A stretch of 64,000 bases of DNA from Clavulina sp. PMI_390 (GCA_015039315.1 WIDE01000029.1:206778-270777), one strand, 5' to 3'; shown: positions 19,410-31,819, numbered from the stretch's first letter. Notes: generated from the letters alone by a model not told the origin. Made by a program: numbers and translations.

Positions 19410-20323
19410 ATGGGGAAATCTCAAAGCAAACTGTCTCCTGAACAACTTGCCGATCTGCAGAAGAACACATACTGTGCGCGCGATCCTCGTTGCAAAGCTG
19501 AATGAGAGCATCCTCATTGAGTACTAACCTGAAACTGTTTCTGAACAGTCGACAAAAAGGAGCTGCAACAATGGTTAGTGTTTGATCACCCCAACTACGC
19601 AGTTCGATCAACTCAGCCATCTGACTCCGAACGACGCCTTGCCCGCACACAGGTATCGCGGATTCCTGAAAGATTGCCCTTCTGGACAGCTCGATAAGAC
19701 AGAGTTCACTCGCATATACAAGCAGTTCTTCCCTTTCGGTGATCCGGGACAGTTCTCTGATTATGTGTTCAATGTCTTCGACGAGAACAAGAACGGGACG
19801 ATCGACTTCAAGGAGTTCATTGGCGCACTCAGCGTAACTAGCAGAGGGAGGCTAGACGAGAAGTTAAAATGTATGTCTATCTACTGTGATGCTCATCACA
19901 TCATATGTTACTGCTGGCCGCTGACTGGTTCACGATTCCAGGGGCATTCCAATTGTATGACATCAACGGTGACGGATTCATCACGTACGATGAAATGCTA
20001 CAAATTGTACGATCAATCTACAAGATGACCGGCCAGATGGTGAAGCTTCCAAGTGACGAGGACACGCCAGAGAAGGTCAAAGAACTTTGCCCATCCATCC
20101 ATTGCAAGGCGTCTGATTTCTTTCCGCCAAATTAGCGAGTGGACAAGATCTTCCGCAATATGGATCGCGATAAAGACGCGCAATTGACTTATGACGAGTT
20201 TGTTGAGGGCAGCAAGCAAGATCCAACTATCGTTCAGGTGAGCACATATATCCTCTCGGACATCGGCAGAAGTCTGATGCTGTGAATTCGTAGGCCCTGT
20301 CACTTTACGATGGACTCGTCTGA
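19410..20323 (+). CDS. NCS1: Neuronal calcium sensor 1 / frequenin (Frq1)
   Basis: An N-myristoylated EF-hand calcium sensor which in fungi activates phosphatidylinositol 4-kinase Pik1 and helps calcium tolerance. Six exons (19410-19473, 19549-19573, 19653-19870, 19942-20075, 20136-20237, 20294-20323) give exactly 190 aa, the family length. The start MGKSQSKLS has Gly2 for myristoylation. The degenerate first EF hand contains [11 protein letters not shown]. Three functional loops follow: [26 protein letters not shown] and [13 protein letters not shown], all with the acidic pattern needed for calcium. [20 protein letters not shown] across exons 1-3 is diagnostic and confirms the splicing. The C-terminus is ALSLYDGLV. 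Confidence 0.96.
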
Positions 20324-20692
20324 TCGTTCGTCACTCGATCGTATCTTCTGCCAGAGGTCATGGTATATTTTATTTATGTTCTCGCTCATGCCACCTCTCC
20401 GCTTTGTTCTGGACGTGTACTTGTAGCCCTTTGACCTATCAGTCTAGTACCGAGATGCAATCGCATCGCCCCGCATAGCCCGATATTAATCCCGTGATGG
20501 AAAATCTCAAATACATCCCTCAAAGGTTTTGGACCTCACAAGCAAGCTTCTGGGCAGCGCGACAAGGGGCTTCCCATGTCCAGAAACTATTTGTAAGACA
20601 CACCAGAGGTAGAAAACAATATTTAAGCCCATTTTGGGCGTTAGTTGGGCTCGGCGGTGACGGCTGCTAAATGGGGATTGGCGCCCAGTGAA
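20324..20692. other. Intergenic between NCS1 and tRNA-His
   Basis: 369 bases containing the NCS1 3' end. No ORF of note, no repeat and no RNA gene recognised. Confidence 0.4.
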
Positions 20693-20764
20693 GTCGCTAT
20701 CGTCCAATGGTCAAGACGGCACGTTGTGGCCGTGCAAATCTGTGTTCGATTCACAGTGGTGACA
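20693..20764 (+). tRNA. tRNA-His (anticodon GTG)
   Basis: A complete cloverleaf without intron. The acceptor stem is GTCGCTA paired with TGGTGAC (wobbles at inner pairs). The D arm has GTC/GAC. The anticodon stem GCACG/CGTGC encloses loop TTGTGGC with anticodon GTG. The T arm is CTGTG TTCGATT CACAG. Discriminator A is followed at once by TTTT, a pol III terminator at 20765-20768. The extra G at -1 typical of tRNA-His is added after transcription in eukaryotes. Confidence 0.95.
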
Positions 20765-20768
20765 TTTT

Positions 20769-21221
20769 GGTAGATTCTGGTGTTTCTTTTTGGATTGTTC
20801 AATGTCTCCAGTAACTAGGACTGATTTCTCTTCAGAAGACTCTCCATTTGTACATGTTTACTCAGCTCCATCAGAAGGTGTGTGTGGGGAACTTGGTTTC
20901 TTGAGATCCTCAGACTTGGTCACTCGCAAAGTGGGATACACGACATTAAGAGATGATGTTGATACAGAGAAGTGGTAGAATACAGCCAGCATTTTTTGGC
21001 AAGCCGATTCCGGCCAGGAAGAAAGTAGCGTAATCATGCAAGGCACCAAACGACATATGGTTCGAGAGGTAACATGCTGCAAAACATAGAGTGTTCGTGA
21101 AGAAGGATTCGTTCGAATCGTTATTCGTGCGTAGTGAGGTGCATGAAAGGAATTGGGGACAGAAAAGAGAGATAGAAAAAAGAAAGAAAACCAGCACAAG
21201 AAAGTTGGCGAAAAAATCGCA
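20769..21221. other. Intergenic between tRNA-His and SSD1 3' end
   Basis: 453 bases. This should include the 3' untranslated region of the minus-strand SSD1 gene. Nothing else is recognisable. Confidence 0.4.
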
Positions 21222-24200
21222 TTAAGCTTCCTTGCCGGCAGCATAGGGGTTCACGGCGTAAACCTTGATGACGGGAGGGCTCTTCGTCAAGTCAGCAGTG
21301 ACGATGACCTAAGGAATGGGGTTTGAGTTCGTGGAGGGCACATGCATATTTGAACAAGAAACTTACGGGAACAGTCATCAATTCTTGGATTTCCTGGACA
21401 TGGTGGCCAGAGACGGGAGTTCGCAGTCCCTCGAACTTCGGAGGAGCCCTCGAGGCAGAAATGAGGCGTTGCTTCGAGTTGCCAACCTTCGCGAGGTCGA
21501 GAGGAGCATCGGTGCGCTTGAGAAGGACCTCATCTTCCTCGTCGTCATCATCATCGAACAGAGCACTCTCATCATGGAAGGAACGGGATGCGACCTCCAT
21601 CTTCACCGCGTGCTGCTCAGCCGTCTGCTTGACCTTCTTCAGATGCTCGTCATTGCTGTTCTCAGCGAGCCAAGTGATCACATCCTGCTCCGACCAGTAA
21701 ATTTGGAGCGTATGGCTATGCTCATCGTATGTATGGTTCTAAACCGGTATGGAATCAGCACTGATGCGAACCTACGTAGATACGGCAAGACTCACCTCAA
21801 TGGGCATTTGTTCAAGGTGAACACGCTTCTCGAGGCCAAACTCGGGGAGAACGACGTCAAATGCAGAGTCAAGGACTCCGACGACTTGGGCTTGGCGAAT
21901 GACGGGACCGTAGCGCTGCGTCAAGTCAGAGATGAGCAAGCACAGGAAAAGGTGGGCAGATTGCTCCTGAGCAAGCTTCGACGACTCTCGTTTCCTGGCA
22001 CAAAGAGATAAGTATGGGAAAGTGAAGCGAAGAGGATAGATATTAGCTTACACATTGCAGACCTGCGCGATCTTCGCAACAGTATCACGATCCATCGAGA
22101 ACTTCGGCTCCCCGCTTCCAGAGAGAAGAACGGATTCGAGCTGGCGATGCACAATGATATCCGCATAGCGACGAATGGGGCTCGTGAAATGGGTGTAGAG
22201 CGGCATGTTGAGAGCATAGTGGCCGTACTTGATGATATCAAGCATTCCTGCACAGAAGTATTTGGCAGTCTGCATCGCCTTCACCGACAGGATGTCAAGC
22301 ACGCGACGCTTGGTCGGGTCAGTGACAGCATTCAGACTAGTCTGAAGAGCTCCAGCAGAAGAGACATCAATGTCCACACCCATACGCTTGGCGCGCTCCT
22401 GCAGAGCAAGCAGACGGCGCTCATTGGGATCTTCATGACGACGAAGAAGGGCCTGCTCAGGAACGTGGACAGCGATCTGCTGAGCAACAGCGATGTTGGT
22501 CTGGAGCATGAACTCCTCCACAAGTGAATTGGCATCTTGACGAGACTCGGGGAAGCAATCAATGGGACTTCCGCTTTCGTCCAACGCGAAGCTGAGACGA
22601 GCACTGCCAATGCGCAGCGTTCCAGCCTCAGTACGACGCTCGAGGAGTTGTTTGGCCAATTTCTACGGAAGGATGGTAATTAAGAACCCTGGTTTGTTTG
22701 GGAAAAGTCAGATGGCTTACGTGGAGCACCAAGATATCCTGCTCGATGCCACTGCTGGGATGGCCTCCGTGTACCTGAGCAGTCTTCAAGCCCTTTCCGT
22801 CGATAACGGCCTGGGCGTCTTGGTAGGAGAGCTGCGCGGCCGACTTGATGACAGTGCGACCGAACCACTTCTTGATGATACGAGCATCTTCAGACATGGT
22901 GAAGACAACGGAGAAAGCAAGGCGCTCTTGGCCAGGAGCTAGACTGCAGATTTCCTCCGTAAGGGCAGGAGGCAGCATGGGGACAGAGCGCTGCACAAGG
23001 TACACAGTCGTGGCTCGCTTGCGGGCATCTCGGTCAAGAGGCGTGTTCGCTTTGACGAAGTGCGACACATCAGCAATGTGAACGCCAACATCGAATGTGC
23101 CATCTTCGTTTTGGGTCACCGACAAGGCATCGTCGAGATCGCGAGCAGTGGGGGGGTCAATGGTGAAAATGCGACTCTCACGAAGATCACGACGATTCTC
23201 GATCTCGCGCTCCGGAACACTATAGAGCAATAGTCAGTCAAAATATCTACTATTCAAGAGCGTAATAGGACTCACAGCCAGGGAGTGGGAGGCACTGCCT
23301 TTGTAACGTTCTCAGAGAATTCCTCAGTAGGGAAGTTGCAGTCCTTGAGCAGAGCACTAGTCTCAACTTCCACATCACCAATAGGGCCGAGCTCCTCAAC
23401 GAGGGTACCGAAGGGATGAAGGGAACTGATAGGATGACGCTTGATGCAAGCAACGAAGAGACGATCGGCATAGGCCTCGGAGTTTTGAACGAAGTCAGGC
23501 GGGGCTTGCTCCGTGGGGATAGCGATAAGAGGCACACGCTTGTCCGTAGGCTTGAACCAAACGATCTTGGGGCGCTCAATAACCTTAGGACGCTCGTCCT
23601 CACCATTGTCGCCCTCACGCTCGCGGCGCTCCGCCTCCTGCTTCTCTTTGGTTGCGGCGGAAGAGGGGCGAAGGAGGCCGAGGGTACCAGAGAATAGCTG
23701 GCCTGGCATACGCTCAACGACGGCGACAACATGGCCAGCGAACTGGGGCTTGACTTCATCAGTGACCCTAAAGGTTTTGAATTAGCGACTTGAGTTGAGA
23801 GAGTGATTCAATGAAAAGACGTACTCTTCATCTTCAAATAGGGTGAGGCCCTGTCCTTCGACCTCAACGTCGTCCTTCTTCTTGTCGTTCTTGCGGGGCA
23901 TGGTGTTACCCTTCTCGTAAGCCATGTTCTCCTCCTTTTTGCGCTTCTTCTCCTCCTTCTCCTTCTTGGTGCCCCACACATCATCAACGTCGAGGAGTTC
24001 GACTGCAACAATGTCGCCTTCAAGAGCACGGTTACGATCCTTGGAGCCGCAAATGTAGATATCGGCGTCGAGGACCTCGGTGGAGACATAGGCATCCGAA
24101 CGATTGCGTTTGTTCACGCGCAAAATACCAACAACGAGCTTGCCGGCAGCAAGAAGTGGAGGCAGGGAGGCCTGAGGAAGATAGGGAGCGAAGAGGGACT

Positions 24201-26140
24201 TGCGCTGAGGCTGCGAGCTCTGCTGTTGGAGCTGCATCTGGAACTGCTGCTGTTGTTGCTGGAGGATGTTATAACCACCGACACCCATTCCCATCATGTT
24301 GGCAGCGACCATGTTAGGAAGCATGTTGGGGAAGCTGAAAGAGGCCATTTTCTGGTGATGGCCGCCAGCAGCAGCACGGAACTGCTGAAGGCTGTTCAAT
24401 TGGGCAGTAGCTTGGGCGAGATCGAATGCTGCGCCTTGTCCTCCTCCATCTAAAAAGAGGACAGATGAGAGGAGACCCAAAGTAGAATTGGGCAGAATAT
24501 CAGCTTACTATTGTTGCGCCAGTTTCCTTCAGCTCGAGAAGCCTGTCGCGAATGGCCGCCTCCGCCTGGAGCTCCGAAACCGTCCTCGAAGCCGTCGTTG
24601 GCACCAAAGCTGGCACTAGCAGCAAGGTCCCCTGGGATGGGGCCAGTGTTCTTGTTGATGACGTTCATGGAATGGCGGCGGCCATGGCCACCACCACGGT
24701 TAGCCATACCAGGCATACCCATTCCAAAGTCCATGCTCGGCATCGGCATGTTCGGCATGCCGAATCCTCCAACAGATGGCATACCAAAAGCAGGAGGGCC
24801 GGTGCCGAACTGACCCATAATAGCCTGACTCTGGATGCGACGATGTCCAGCTGCTGCGGCTGCTGCGCCAGAGGGGATCTGGCGAAGACCTTGGCCAGCC
24901 GTTCCACCGAGTTGAGGAGTGGCGAACGCAGAGCCCATGACCTGACCAGAGGCAATCTGCTGCTGGAGAATCTGTTGTTGTTGCTGTTGGAGGGCCTCGA
25001 TCTGGTTTTGAAGCGCGATCTAATCGGAGAGCGAGTCAGTGAGTGTCCGCAATCGCATCAAGATGTTCGTACCTGCTCTGCCATAAGGCCACCCACCCCC
25101 GCAGGGACCTCTGGGCGATAACCGTTGGCCTGCATGTTCGGCATCGCACCAGGTTGAGGAGGGAACTGGAAGTTAGCGTCGTCCTGGTCTTGCGAAGGGG
25201 CACGAGGACGGCGGTTGCCACCAAAAGTAAAGTTGGGAGCAAGCTGAGGACGACCGCTTGGGCCAATCACTTCGCCTTGGGTACCGAAATTCATTTGCTC
25301 CTGTGCACCCATTCCTTGATTCTGGAAGCGAGGAGCACTGAAAGAGCCCATCGGCTGTTGTTGCATGTTACGATAAGCACTCGGGGCTTGGGGCTGGATC
25401 TGTGGCTGGCTGAAGCCAGGCTGATCGCTGTATTCCTCCGTCTCAGCATATGAATAGCCATCTTCGGCATCTTCTTGCATAGCGCTGAGCTGGTTAGCGT
25501 AGCCGGCCGAGGCAAAGTTGGCGGCGAAGTTTGGACCCGCTGAAGCAGCCTTGCGATGGCGAGGGGGCTGGGCTTCAGCGGGGGAGTTCTGAGCGCTAGG
25601 GCCGCGAGTGGCGGTAGGCGAGACACCAGTAGCGTTAGGCATCGACTTGAGATCGGTGATAACACGCTGGAGAGACGAGAGCGCCGATCCGTTCTCAGGC
25701 TCGCTATTTTGGCCGCCGCCAGATGACGTCTTTGCACCATTACCCGGGGTAGACGCCTTCTTAGCGCCACTACCGCGGGATGCCTGGCGAGGCCGGCCGC
25801 CTTCACGACGGCCAGTGCTTCCTTCACTCAGATTACGGGCGCCAGCCGTATCGGTCGAGGAAGGACGAGAGATAGCTTCTCCAGCAGCAAGACGCGTCGC
25901 GGCGTTGTTCGACGTGAACGATCCTTTGCGAGCGTTGCTACCAGAGCGCGAGTTCTTGTTATTATTGTTATTATTATTGTTGGAGTTTCCTCCTGTTTGA
26001 TTGGTGTTAGCGGAGGCGGGACCACCAGCTGAGCCAGATCGCTTCTGACCGCGGTTGGAGGATGCCCGGCGAGCACCTCCGCCCGGACCTCCGCCACTAT
26101 CTGACTTTGTGTTCACAGGTGTGGAACTGTCCTCAGACAT
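21222..26140 (-). CDS. SSD1: Ssd1/Dis3L2 family RNA-binding protein with RNB domain
   Basis: Fungal Ssd1 binds mRNAs for wall and septation proteins and represses their translation; it derives from the Dis3L2 3'-5' exoribonuclease. The start MSEDSSTPVNTKS is at 26140. The N-terminal 500 or so residues are disordered and Asn/Gln/Gly-rich. They carry four H-x-[RK]-x-x-S motifs (HRKAAS, HRRIQS, HGRRHS, HSRQAS) and two F-x-F-P motifs (FQFP, FSFP). Two cold-shock domains follow (about 23300-24200, with GILRVNKRNRSDAYV), then the RNB domain. Its active-site motif IDPPTARDLDDAL keeps all four Asp used for Mg2+, and HFTSPIRRYADIIVHRQL is intact. An S1-like C-terminus ends NPYAAGKEA. Active-site retention fits published work on basidiomycete Ssd1/Dis3L2. 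Several introns interrupt the gene. Confidence 0.92.
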
Positions 26141-26942
26141 GTCGTGAATTGCAGCGAACTCGTGACGACGATGGAAAGGTCAGGTGCTGAATAAAGTTCT
26201 GGAGTAGTAGTTTGTGGTTCTGCTGAGTGCGCAGTAGTGGTTTGGGACGCTTGGTGGGCGAAACTTTTTGGTTTTTGTTACTGATGAGTAGTTGGTCGAT
26301 CGGATTCTATAACAAGGGAGCGAAAGCGTGTGCGCAACCACGGTCAGCACGAAGCTCGACAAAGGAATGGATTTCATTCCAGAGGACAACGGACTGCTTA
26401 CCGACTAAGACGAGAGTGACGTGAGAGGGTTCGTGTGGAAGTGAAGCCTGAGGATCGGCGACTCGTGTCGTAGAGGACGTGTTTTGCCAGGCAAGGCTTG
26501 TGAGGGGTGGAGGAGGCGACGGACGAGCTTTCGAGCGCTCGTTGTTTGGAGTTGTGGAGGCGTTGTCACGTGTTGATCAAAAAGACGACATCATGGAGAC
26601 TATGGAGACTGCGCTTTATCCAATCCGATTTATCGTCAACCTTTTCATAGGCCATTCCTGCCACGACTGACACGTCTTCCGCTCTTCAAGGATGGCGTGA
26701 AGTCTGGCAGATGCACGCTTGTTCAAGCACTCGCAGGCTCATCATCGCTTTTGAATAGATTCAGATTGATACAAAACCTGAAACGTCATCGACGATCCTA
26801 TGAAACGTGCACGCGAATATTGCATCCATAATTAAACTCTATCGACCCTGACATGGAATGTTGGGCGGCTATACCCAACGCTCCTATCTACCGACAAATA
26901 CAACAATACGCTCATGAAGGACGATGACGAATTAGTTGAGGA
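26141..26942. other. Intergenic: SSD1 upstream region and IDH2 3' end
   Basis: 802 bases lying upstream of SSD1 and downstream of IDH2, both on the minus strand. No ORF with a recognisable domain, RNA gene or repeat was seen. The length suggests a long SSD1 leader or promoter. Confidence 0.4.
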
Positions 26943-28889
26943 TTATGCGAGCTTAGAGATGATGGCAGAGGTGTACTCCTTGGTGCTGGCCTTGCCACCA
27001 AGGTCACCAGTGATGGACTTGCCCTCGGCGATTGTCTATTGGGAAGACATCGAGTCAGAGGCAAGCGAATAAACAAAAAGCACTAGAGTACGAACCGTCA
27101 GGGCAGCCTTCTCGATCTTGGTGGCATAGTCGCCAAGGTTCATGTGCCTATATCGTCCATGTTGTTGTAAGCACAGTTCTGGATTTATCATTAACCGAGA
27201 AAGGGTGCTCACCTCAACATCATGATCGAGGACAACAGGAGAGCAGTGGGGTTAGCAAGACCCTTGCCTAGTAAATCCAACACGTGATAAGTTTGGGTCT
27301 ACTGCAAACAAAATGAAAAGACAAACCAGCAATGTCAGGGGCTGAACCGTGGACAGCCTCGAAGATGGACGCATCCTATGGCAGGCATTGCATCAGCACG
27401 AAGGTGTCTGGATGAGAAACACACATTATACGAACCTTGCCGATGTTGCCAGAGGGAGTCAACCCAAGGCCACCGATAAGACCAGCGCACATATCGGACA
27501 GAATGTCACCGTAAAGGTTAGGCATCACCATGACGCGGTCAGCATATGGCTGGGGGTTTTGGACAATCTATATTCCAAGCCTTAGCCTTAGTCAGTTTAC
27601 AAACAGAGCGGTGTCTATGCTGACCTGGAGGCAGACACGATCAAGGAGATCCTCGTCGTACTTGATGTTCGGGTAGTCCTTGGCAACAGCACGGCAGGCA
27701 GTAAGGAACATGCCGTCGGATTGCTTCCTGTATGGGGACGGCCCAGTGTAAGCGTTGATTGGTTGCTTGGCTCGGCTCTTCTCACTGACATGATGTTCGC
27801 CTTGTGGACGGCAGTAACGCGGTCACGGCCTTGAGACTCGGCGTAGTGGAAGGCGTAACGAGCAACGCGTTCCGAAGCATCCCAAGTAATGAGCTTGATG
27901 GATTGGACGACGCCATCAACAACCTATAGTGTAACAGTGGTTAGCATCCGGAGCCACTGCGAAACTGTTGCGCCTTGCCTCGTGCTCAATACCAGAGTAC
28001 TCGCCCTCAGTGTTCTCACGGATGAGAACGGTATTCACGTTGTCATAGGGAGTCTTGAAGCCCTCAATGGATACGCAAGGACGGACGTTAGCGAAGAGGT
28101 GGAAGGTTCGTCGGAGAGTAAGGTTGAGGGAAACATGGCCCTTGCCGACTAGATTTCCGGATCATAACACTTCATCAGCAGCTTGTATCAGTCAGAAAGG
28201 GCTCAGTCTGACGCACTAGGAGTAGCGAGAGGACCTGCAAGGAAAGTCCAGAGTTAATAACGCGTCGCGTATTTGGAGCAAATCATCATGAATCCTCACC
28301 CTTCAAGGCAACAGTGTTCTTCTTGACGCTAGCAATGGCCTCATCCGGGATGACGGTCTTGCCGTCACGAAGGATGGGAGCAACACTAACCTCCTCCCAG
28401 GTGATAGGAACCTGTAAAGTAGTATTTCGTCACTCGAAGCACGGGAGGCAGTATGTCGCGCAAAGCACGCACCTTGGCAGCAGAGTAGATGTCTTTGACA
28501 GACTCGCTAATCTCAGGTCCAATACCTATTATGATAGTTGTTTTTCAGTTTCGAAGCTCGTTGCACAACACAAGAACGTCGAGTGTTTGCTCACCGTCAC
28601 CAGGGATGAGGGTAACAGTGTAGTTGCCCTGTAGATGGAGCATAAGCAAAATTACTCTTAATCATAAAGGCTTTTCTACAACCATAGGAGAAGAAAATAC
28701 AGACCTGGGCGTTCTTCTTGCCAGCAAACGCGGCAGTTGGGCTGGCAGTCGCGTACGACCTCAGGATCGGAGTCTGATAGTACCATTTGGCAAAAAGTCG
28801 GTCAGTCCTAGGCCCCAATCGAGTTCCTATAGGCCATAGCTCACCCTGGTTTGCCTTAGGGCTGAAGAGAGCGAGCGAGCTGTGAACAT
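26943..28889 (-). CDS. IDH2: NAD+-dependent isocitrate dehydrogenase, subunit 2, mitochondrial
   Basis: Catalytic subunit of the mitochondrial NAD-IDH of the TCA cycle (isocitrate to 2-oxoglutarate). The start at 28889 encodes [15 protein letters not shown], an Arg/Ser-rich presequence, joined by a first intron to [11 protein letters not shown]. Conserved blocks in order: [123 protein letters not shown] and [18 protein letters not shown]. The S-x-N-x-x-LRR and YGDILSD motifs bind isocitrate and the metal. The pattern fits IDH2 better than IDH1. About ten short introns; the stop is at 26943-26945. Head-to-head with nicotinamidase PNC1. Confidence 0.94.
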
Positions 28890-29115
28890 GGTCGAGGCCA
28901 AATTTCAAGGATGATGCGGATGCGGCGCTTCGAGCCGGCTATTCACCCATTCATCCCGTGTTCAACACCGGGCGCCTAGGGAGCAGCAACACACACACAA
29001 CCTAGAGAGTGAATACTGCTTATACAGTGGCCTGATTTGGGCTGCAATAGACTATTATCAGCGACATAAATTTACAGCTTCCGCTTAAATCTGTCTTGAA
29101 CAGTATTAGCCCCAA
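28890..29115. promoter_or_regulatory. Shared divergent promoter region of IDH2 and PNC1
   Basis: 226 bp between start codons of a mitochondrial NAD-using enzyme and the NAD-salvage nicotinamidase. No binding site is assigned. Confidence 0.45.
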
Positions 29116-30101
29116 ATGCCTGGCACTGCGCTCGTTCTCGTTGACATCCAGAACGATTTCCTGCCTCCAGATGGCTCCCTTGCCGTCACAGATGGACGCC
29201 AGATTCTCCCTGTCGTACTTGACCTCCTGAAAGACCCGTCTCGATTCAACGTCATTGTCGCGACGCTTGTGGGTCCCCTTGTCGCAGAACATCCTTATCG
29301 CTGAACTCTGGCTGAACGCTCGATCTACCCGCTTATGTCTCAGGATTGTAAGCTACACTACCCGCAATTGCTCTGCATGTTTTGATTTTCAAATTTCTGT
29401 GCGATATTCCAGATCATCCCGTCGGCCATGTCTCCTTCGCCTCCACCCATGGTCTGAAACCGTTCACGGCAACCCAAGTGCCCAAGCTAAATTCGGAAAA
29501 CGAGACCATAACGCAAATGCTTTGGCCCGACCATTGTGTCCAGAATACCCCAGTGAGCATCCTGCAGCATTCTTGAGAATCTATTCAATCTCTGACTTCT
29601 CCAATTCCGAAAGGGCTGCGATATCGAGTCGTCGATTCAAAAACGACTGGACGAAATTGGAGACAAATTCCAATATATCAAAAAGGTCCTTATCTCATAA
29701 TCGTTCCTCTTCGTTATCCTGTGGTTAACGGAGGATCCTGTCGTCCAGGGGGATGATATTGCAGTCGATGCATACTCGGGGTACGACTGCGGAAACACAT
29801 TCTTTTTCATGCACAGTGCTGACGCCTTGCTAGCTTTGCGGATAACCAATATATGCATATCACTGGCCTCGCCAAGCTTCTTTACACCAAAAATGTATCG
29901 AAGGTGCTGGTCACAGGTTTAGCGACTGACTACTGTGTCAAGTTCACCGCCATCGACGCATGCAAGTTTGGCTTTGCTACTTATGTGGTGGAAGAGGCGG
30001 TACGGGGCGTGGATCCAACAGCTGATGAAGCAGTCTTTGCAGAGTTGAAGAAGTGGGGGTGTCAAGTTATCTCCCTCGAACAGGCATCCGCGGTGATTTG
30101 A
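29116..30101 (+). CDS. PNC1: Nicotinamidase Pnc1
   Basis: Hydrolyses nicotinamide to nicotinate in the NAD+ salvage pathway, which also relieves sirtuin inhibition. Six exons: 29116-29268, 29344-29347, 29413-29552, 29614-29685, 29733-29779 and 29834-30101, giving 227 aa. The 4-nt second exon (GATT) is required: it supplies the Asp and first base of Tyr in DYHPVGH, the D-x-H metal site, and both flanking introns (75 and 65 nt) have canonical ends. Other landmarks: VLVDIQNDF with the catalytic Asp, LWPDHCVQ with a metal His, a Lys in the YIKK segment, DAYSGFADN, and the nucleophile Cys in TGLATDYCVKFTA. Size and motif order are typical of the isochorismatase-like family. Confidence 0.93.
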
Positions 30102-30475
30102 TTGCGAGGATCAGTGCCCAACATGAATGCATTAACTAGTCCTGTTGGCGGTCATTTCTCTATTGTCCTATTTGTATTTTGCCTATAAAGATAGAACATG
30201 TAGTGAAATGCCAAGTAAACAGTGCTCAGTGTGAGCTGCATTGTGATACGGTCTCTGCCAGAAGGTCGATAGGATCCACGGAGGATTAGATGGAAATGGT
30301 ATATGTCTACAAGAGAGCAGAAAAAATCATGAACCGCATGAAATATACAAGTGAGTGCAGATGGGACACGAGTGCCAAAACGATAGGTGATGTCCATAGC
30401 ATCATGACAGAGGCAATGAGCCAAAGCTGTGCTAGAGAGGAAGCATGAAGATTGTCGTAGAAAAAGATAGTGGAT

Positions 30476-31464
30476 CTATCCATTGAGCATTGCATCCAGC
30501 TGTTGCTGGAGGCGCTCAAGGTCTTGTTCGTGGACGGTGTCTTCCTCGGCTTGAGTCTGTCGTTCCCAGAGACGTCAGCAAGACATTCCCAGGCATATGG
30601 ACGTATGATTGGGATACACGTACCGGAAGCTCTGTTCCAACAGAGCCAAGATTGCCAAGCTTGCCATCCGTAAGCTCGAAGAGAACCTTGTCCACCTCCG
30701 CGTCAGCCTCTTCCTCGAGCTCTTCATCATCGTCAACAGCTTCCAATGTTTCTTCGACCATCTCTTCCATGATACCAGCCTAAAAGAAGAGAACATAAGA
30801 GCGCTATACGTGGTAGACATTCGCCATTGACGCACTTTGGTCATTTCCATGCTCATCTCACGCATGGCAGCGCTGATTTGGGGCAGATTGATGACCGAGT
30901 TAGTGAGCTTCATAATCTCTGTTGATTTCTGTAGAGACCCGGTGACTTTGACGAGGGCTATGCAACACCAATAAAGCGAGTCATAAAGAGTGAGCCTATC
31001 AATCCCCCCGCAGCTCAGGGGAGAACAGTGGAGACTCACCAAGCTGATTTTGCAGCTGTATCCCGATGGAACCAAGCCGCGCTTTGCTTACAGCCATACG
31101 GTCCTGTACTTTCTTTGTTCGAACGATCTCCTTCGCAAGAGTTCGTGCATTCTTGGTATCGCCCCGTTTAGCCAAGACTTTCAGCTCCTTCTTGGTTTTG
31201 TCGGCTGCCATTTGCATCTGTAGTGTTTCAAGTAGTAGTCGTAGATAATAGACCAATCATAATATACCAGCAAGTAAGTGACTATTGTCCAAAGGAGGGG
31301 CGACACTGTGCCGCAGGGAGGCAATGACGCAAGGGACATGCGGAACGTACTCGAGACATTTCACGGTCGAGTTGTCTCGACTCTTGGCGCAGCTTCTGCT
31401 GCCATGCCCTAACCTTCTCCTCTGGTGTAGGGCCGTAGAACCAACGATTCACTGACTTGTACAT
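30476..31464 (-). CDS. VPS24: ESCRT-III subunit Vps24 (CHMP3)
   Basis: A Snf7-family protein of the ESCRT-III polymer that drives membrane scission in multivesicular body formation. The start MYKSVNRWFYGPTPEEKV at 31464 is diagnostic of Vps24. Exon 1 encodes the basic helix WQQKLRQESRQLDREMSR, ending at a GTACGT donor. Next come the long coiled helices TKKELKVLAKRGDTKNARTL and VRTKKVQDRM, then LPQISAAMREMSMEMTK and the acidic segment EEMVEETLEAVDDDEELEE. The last short exon has DLERLQQQLDAMLNG, the C-terminal helix. The overall pattern, basic N-terminal core and acidic C-terminal autoinhibitory region, matches the family. Confidence 0.92.
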
Positions 31465-31819
31465 GGGCGATGAAGCGTAAACAAACAGGTCACAACATAG
31501 AGCGTCTCGCAGCTGTGAGTCGCGCGACCAATCCAAATCCTTAATCCTGAGCGCTAATTCATCTTGCTGTCACGAGTGGCCCCTCGCTGCGATCCCAGAA
31601 TGCTTTTGTGCGTGAGTAGTCTCGTAGAGCTCCCCTGGCGAGCTCATACCCCGCAATTGTGGGAGCTGTGGCGGAGGAAATGCTCGAGTGTCAGCAGTAA
31701 TCTTTATATTGGAGAATGCATCACGCCTTATAATGCGGTAGAGAAATTGGTTTATAAGCACCACCATATGGCATCATGATTAATTTGGTCCCATCATAAT
31801 AAGTACGAGCACAGAAATC
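31465..31819. other. Intergenic between VPS24 and PLP1
   Basis: 355 bases upstream of VPS24 and downstream of PLP1, both minus strand. No gene recognised. Confidence 0.4.
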
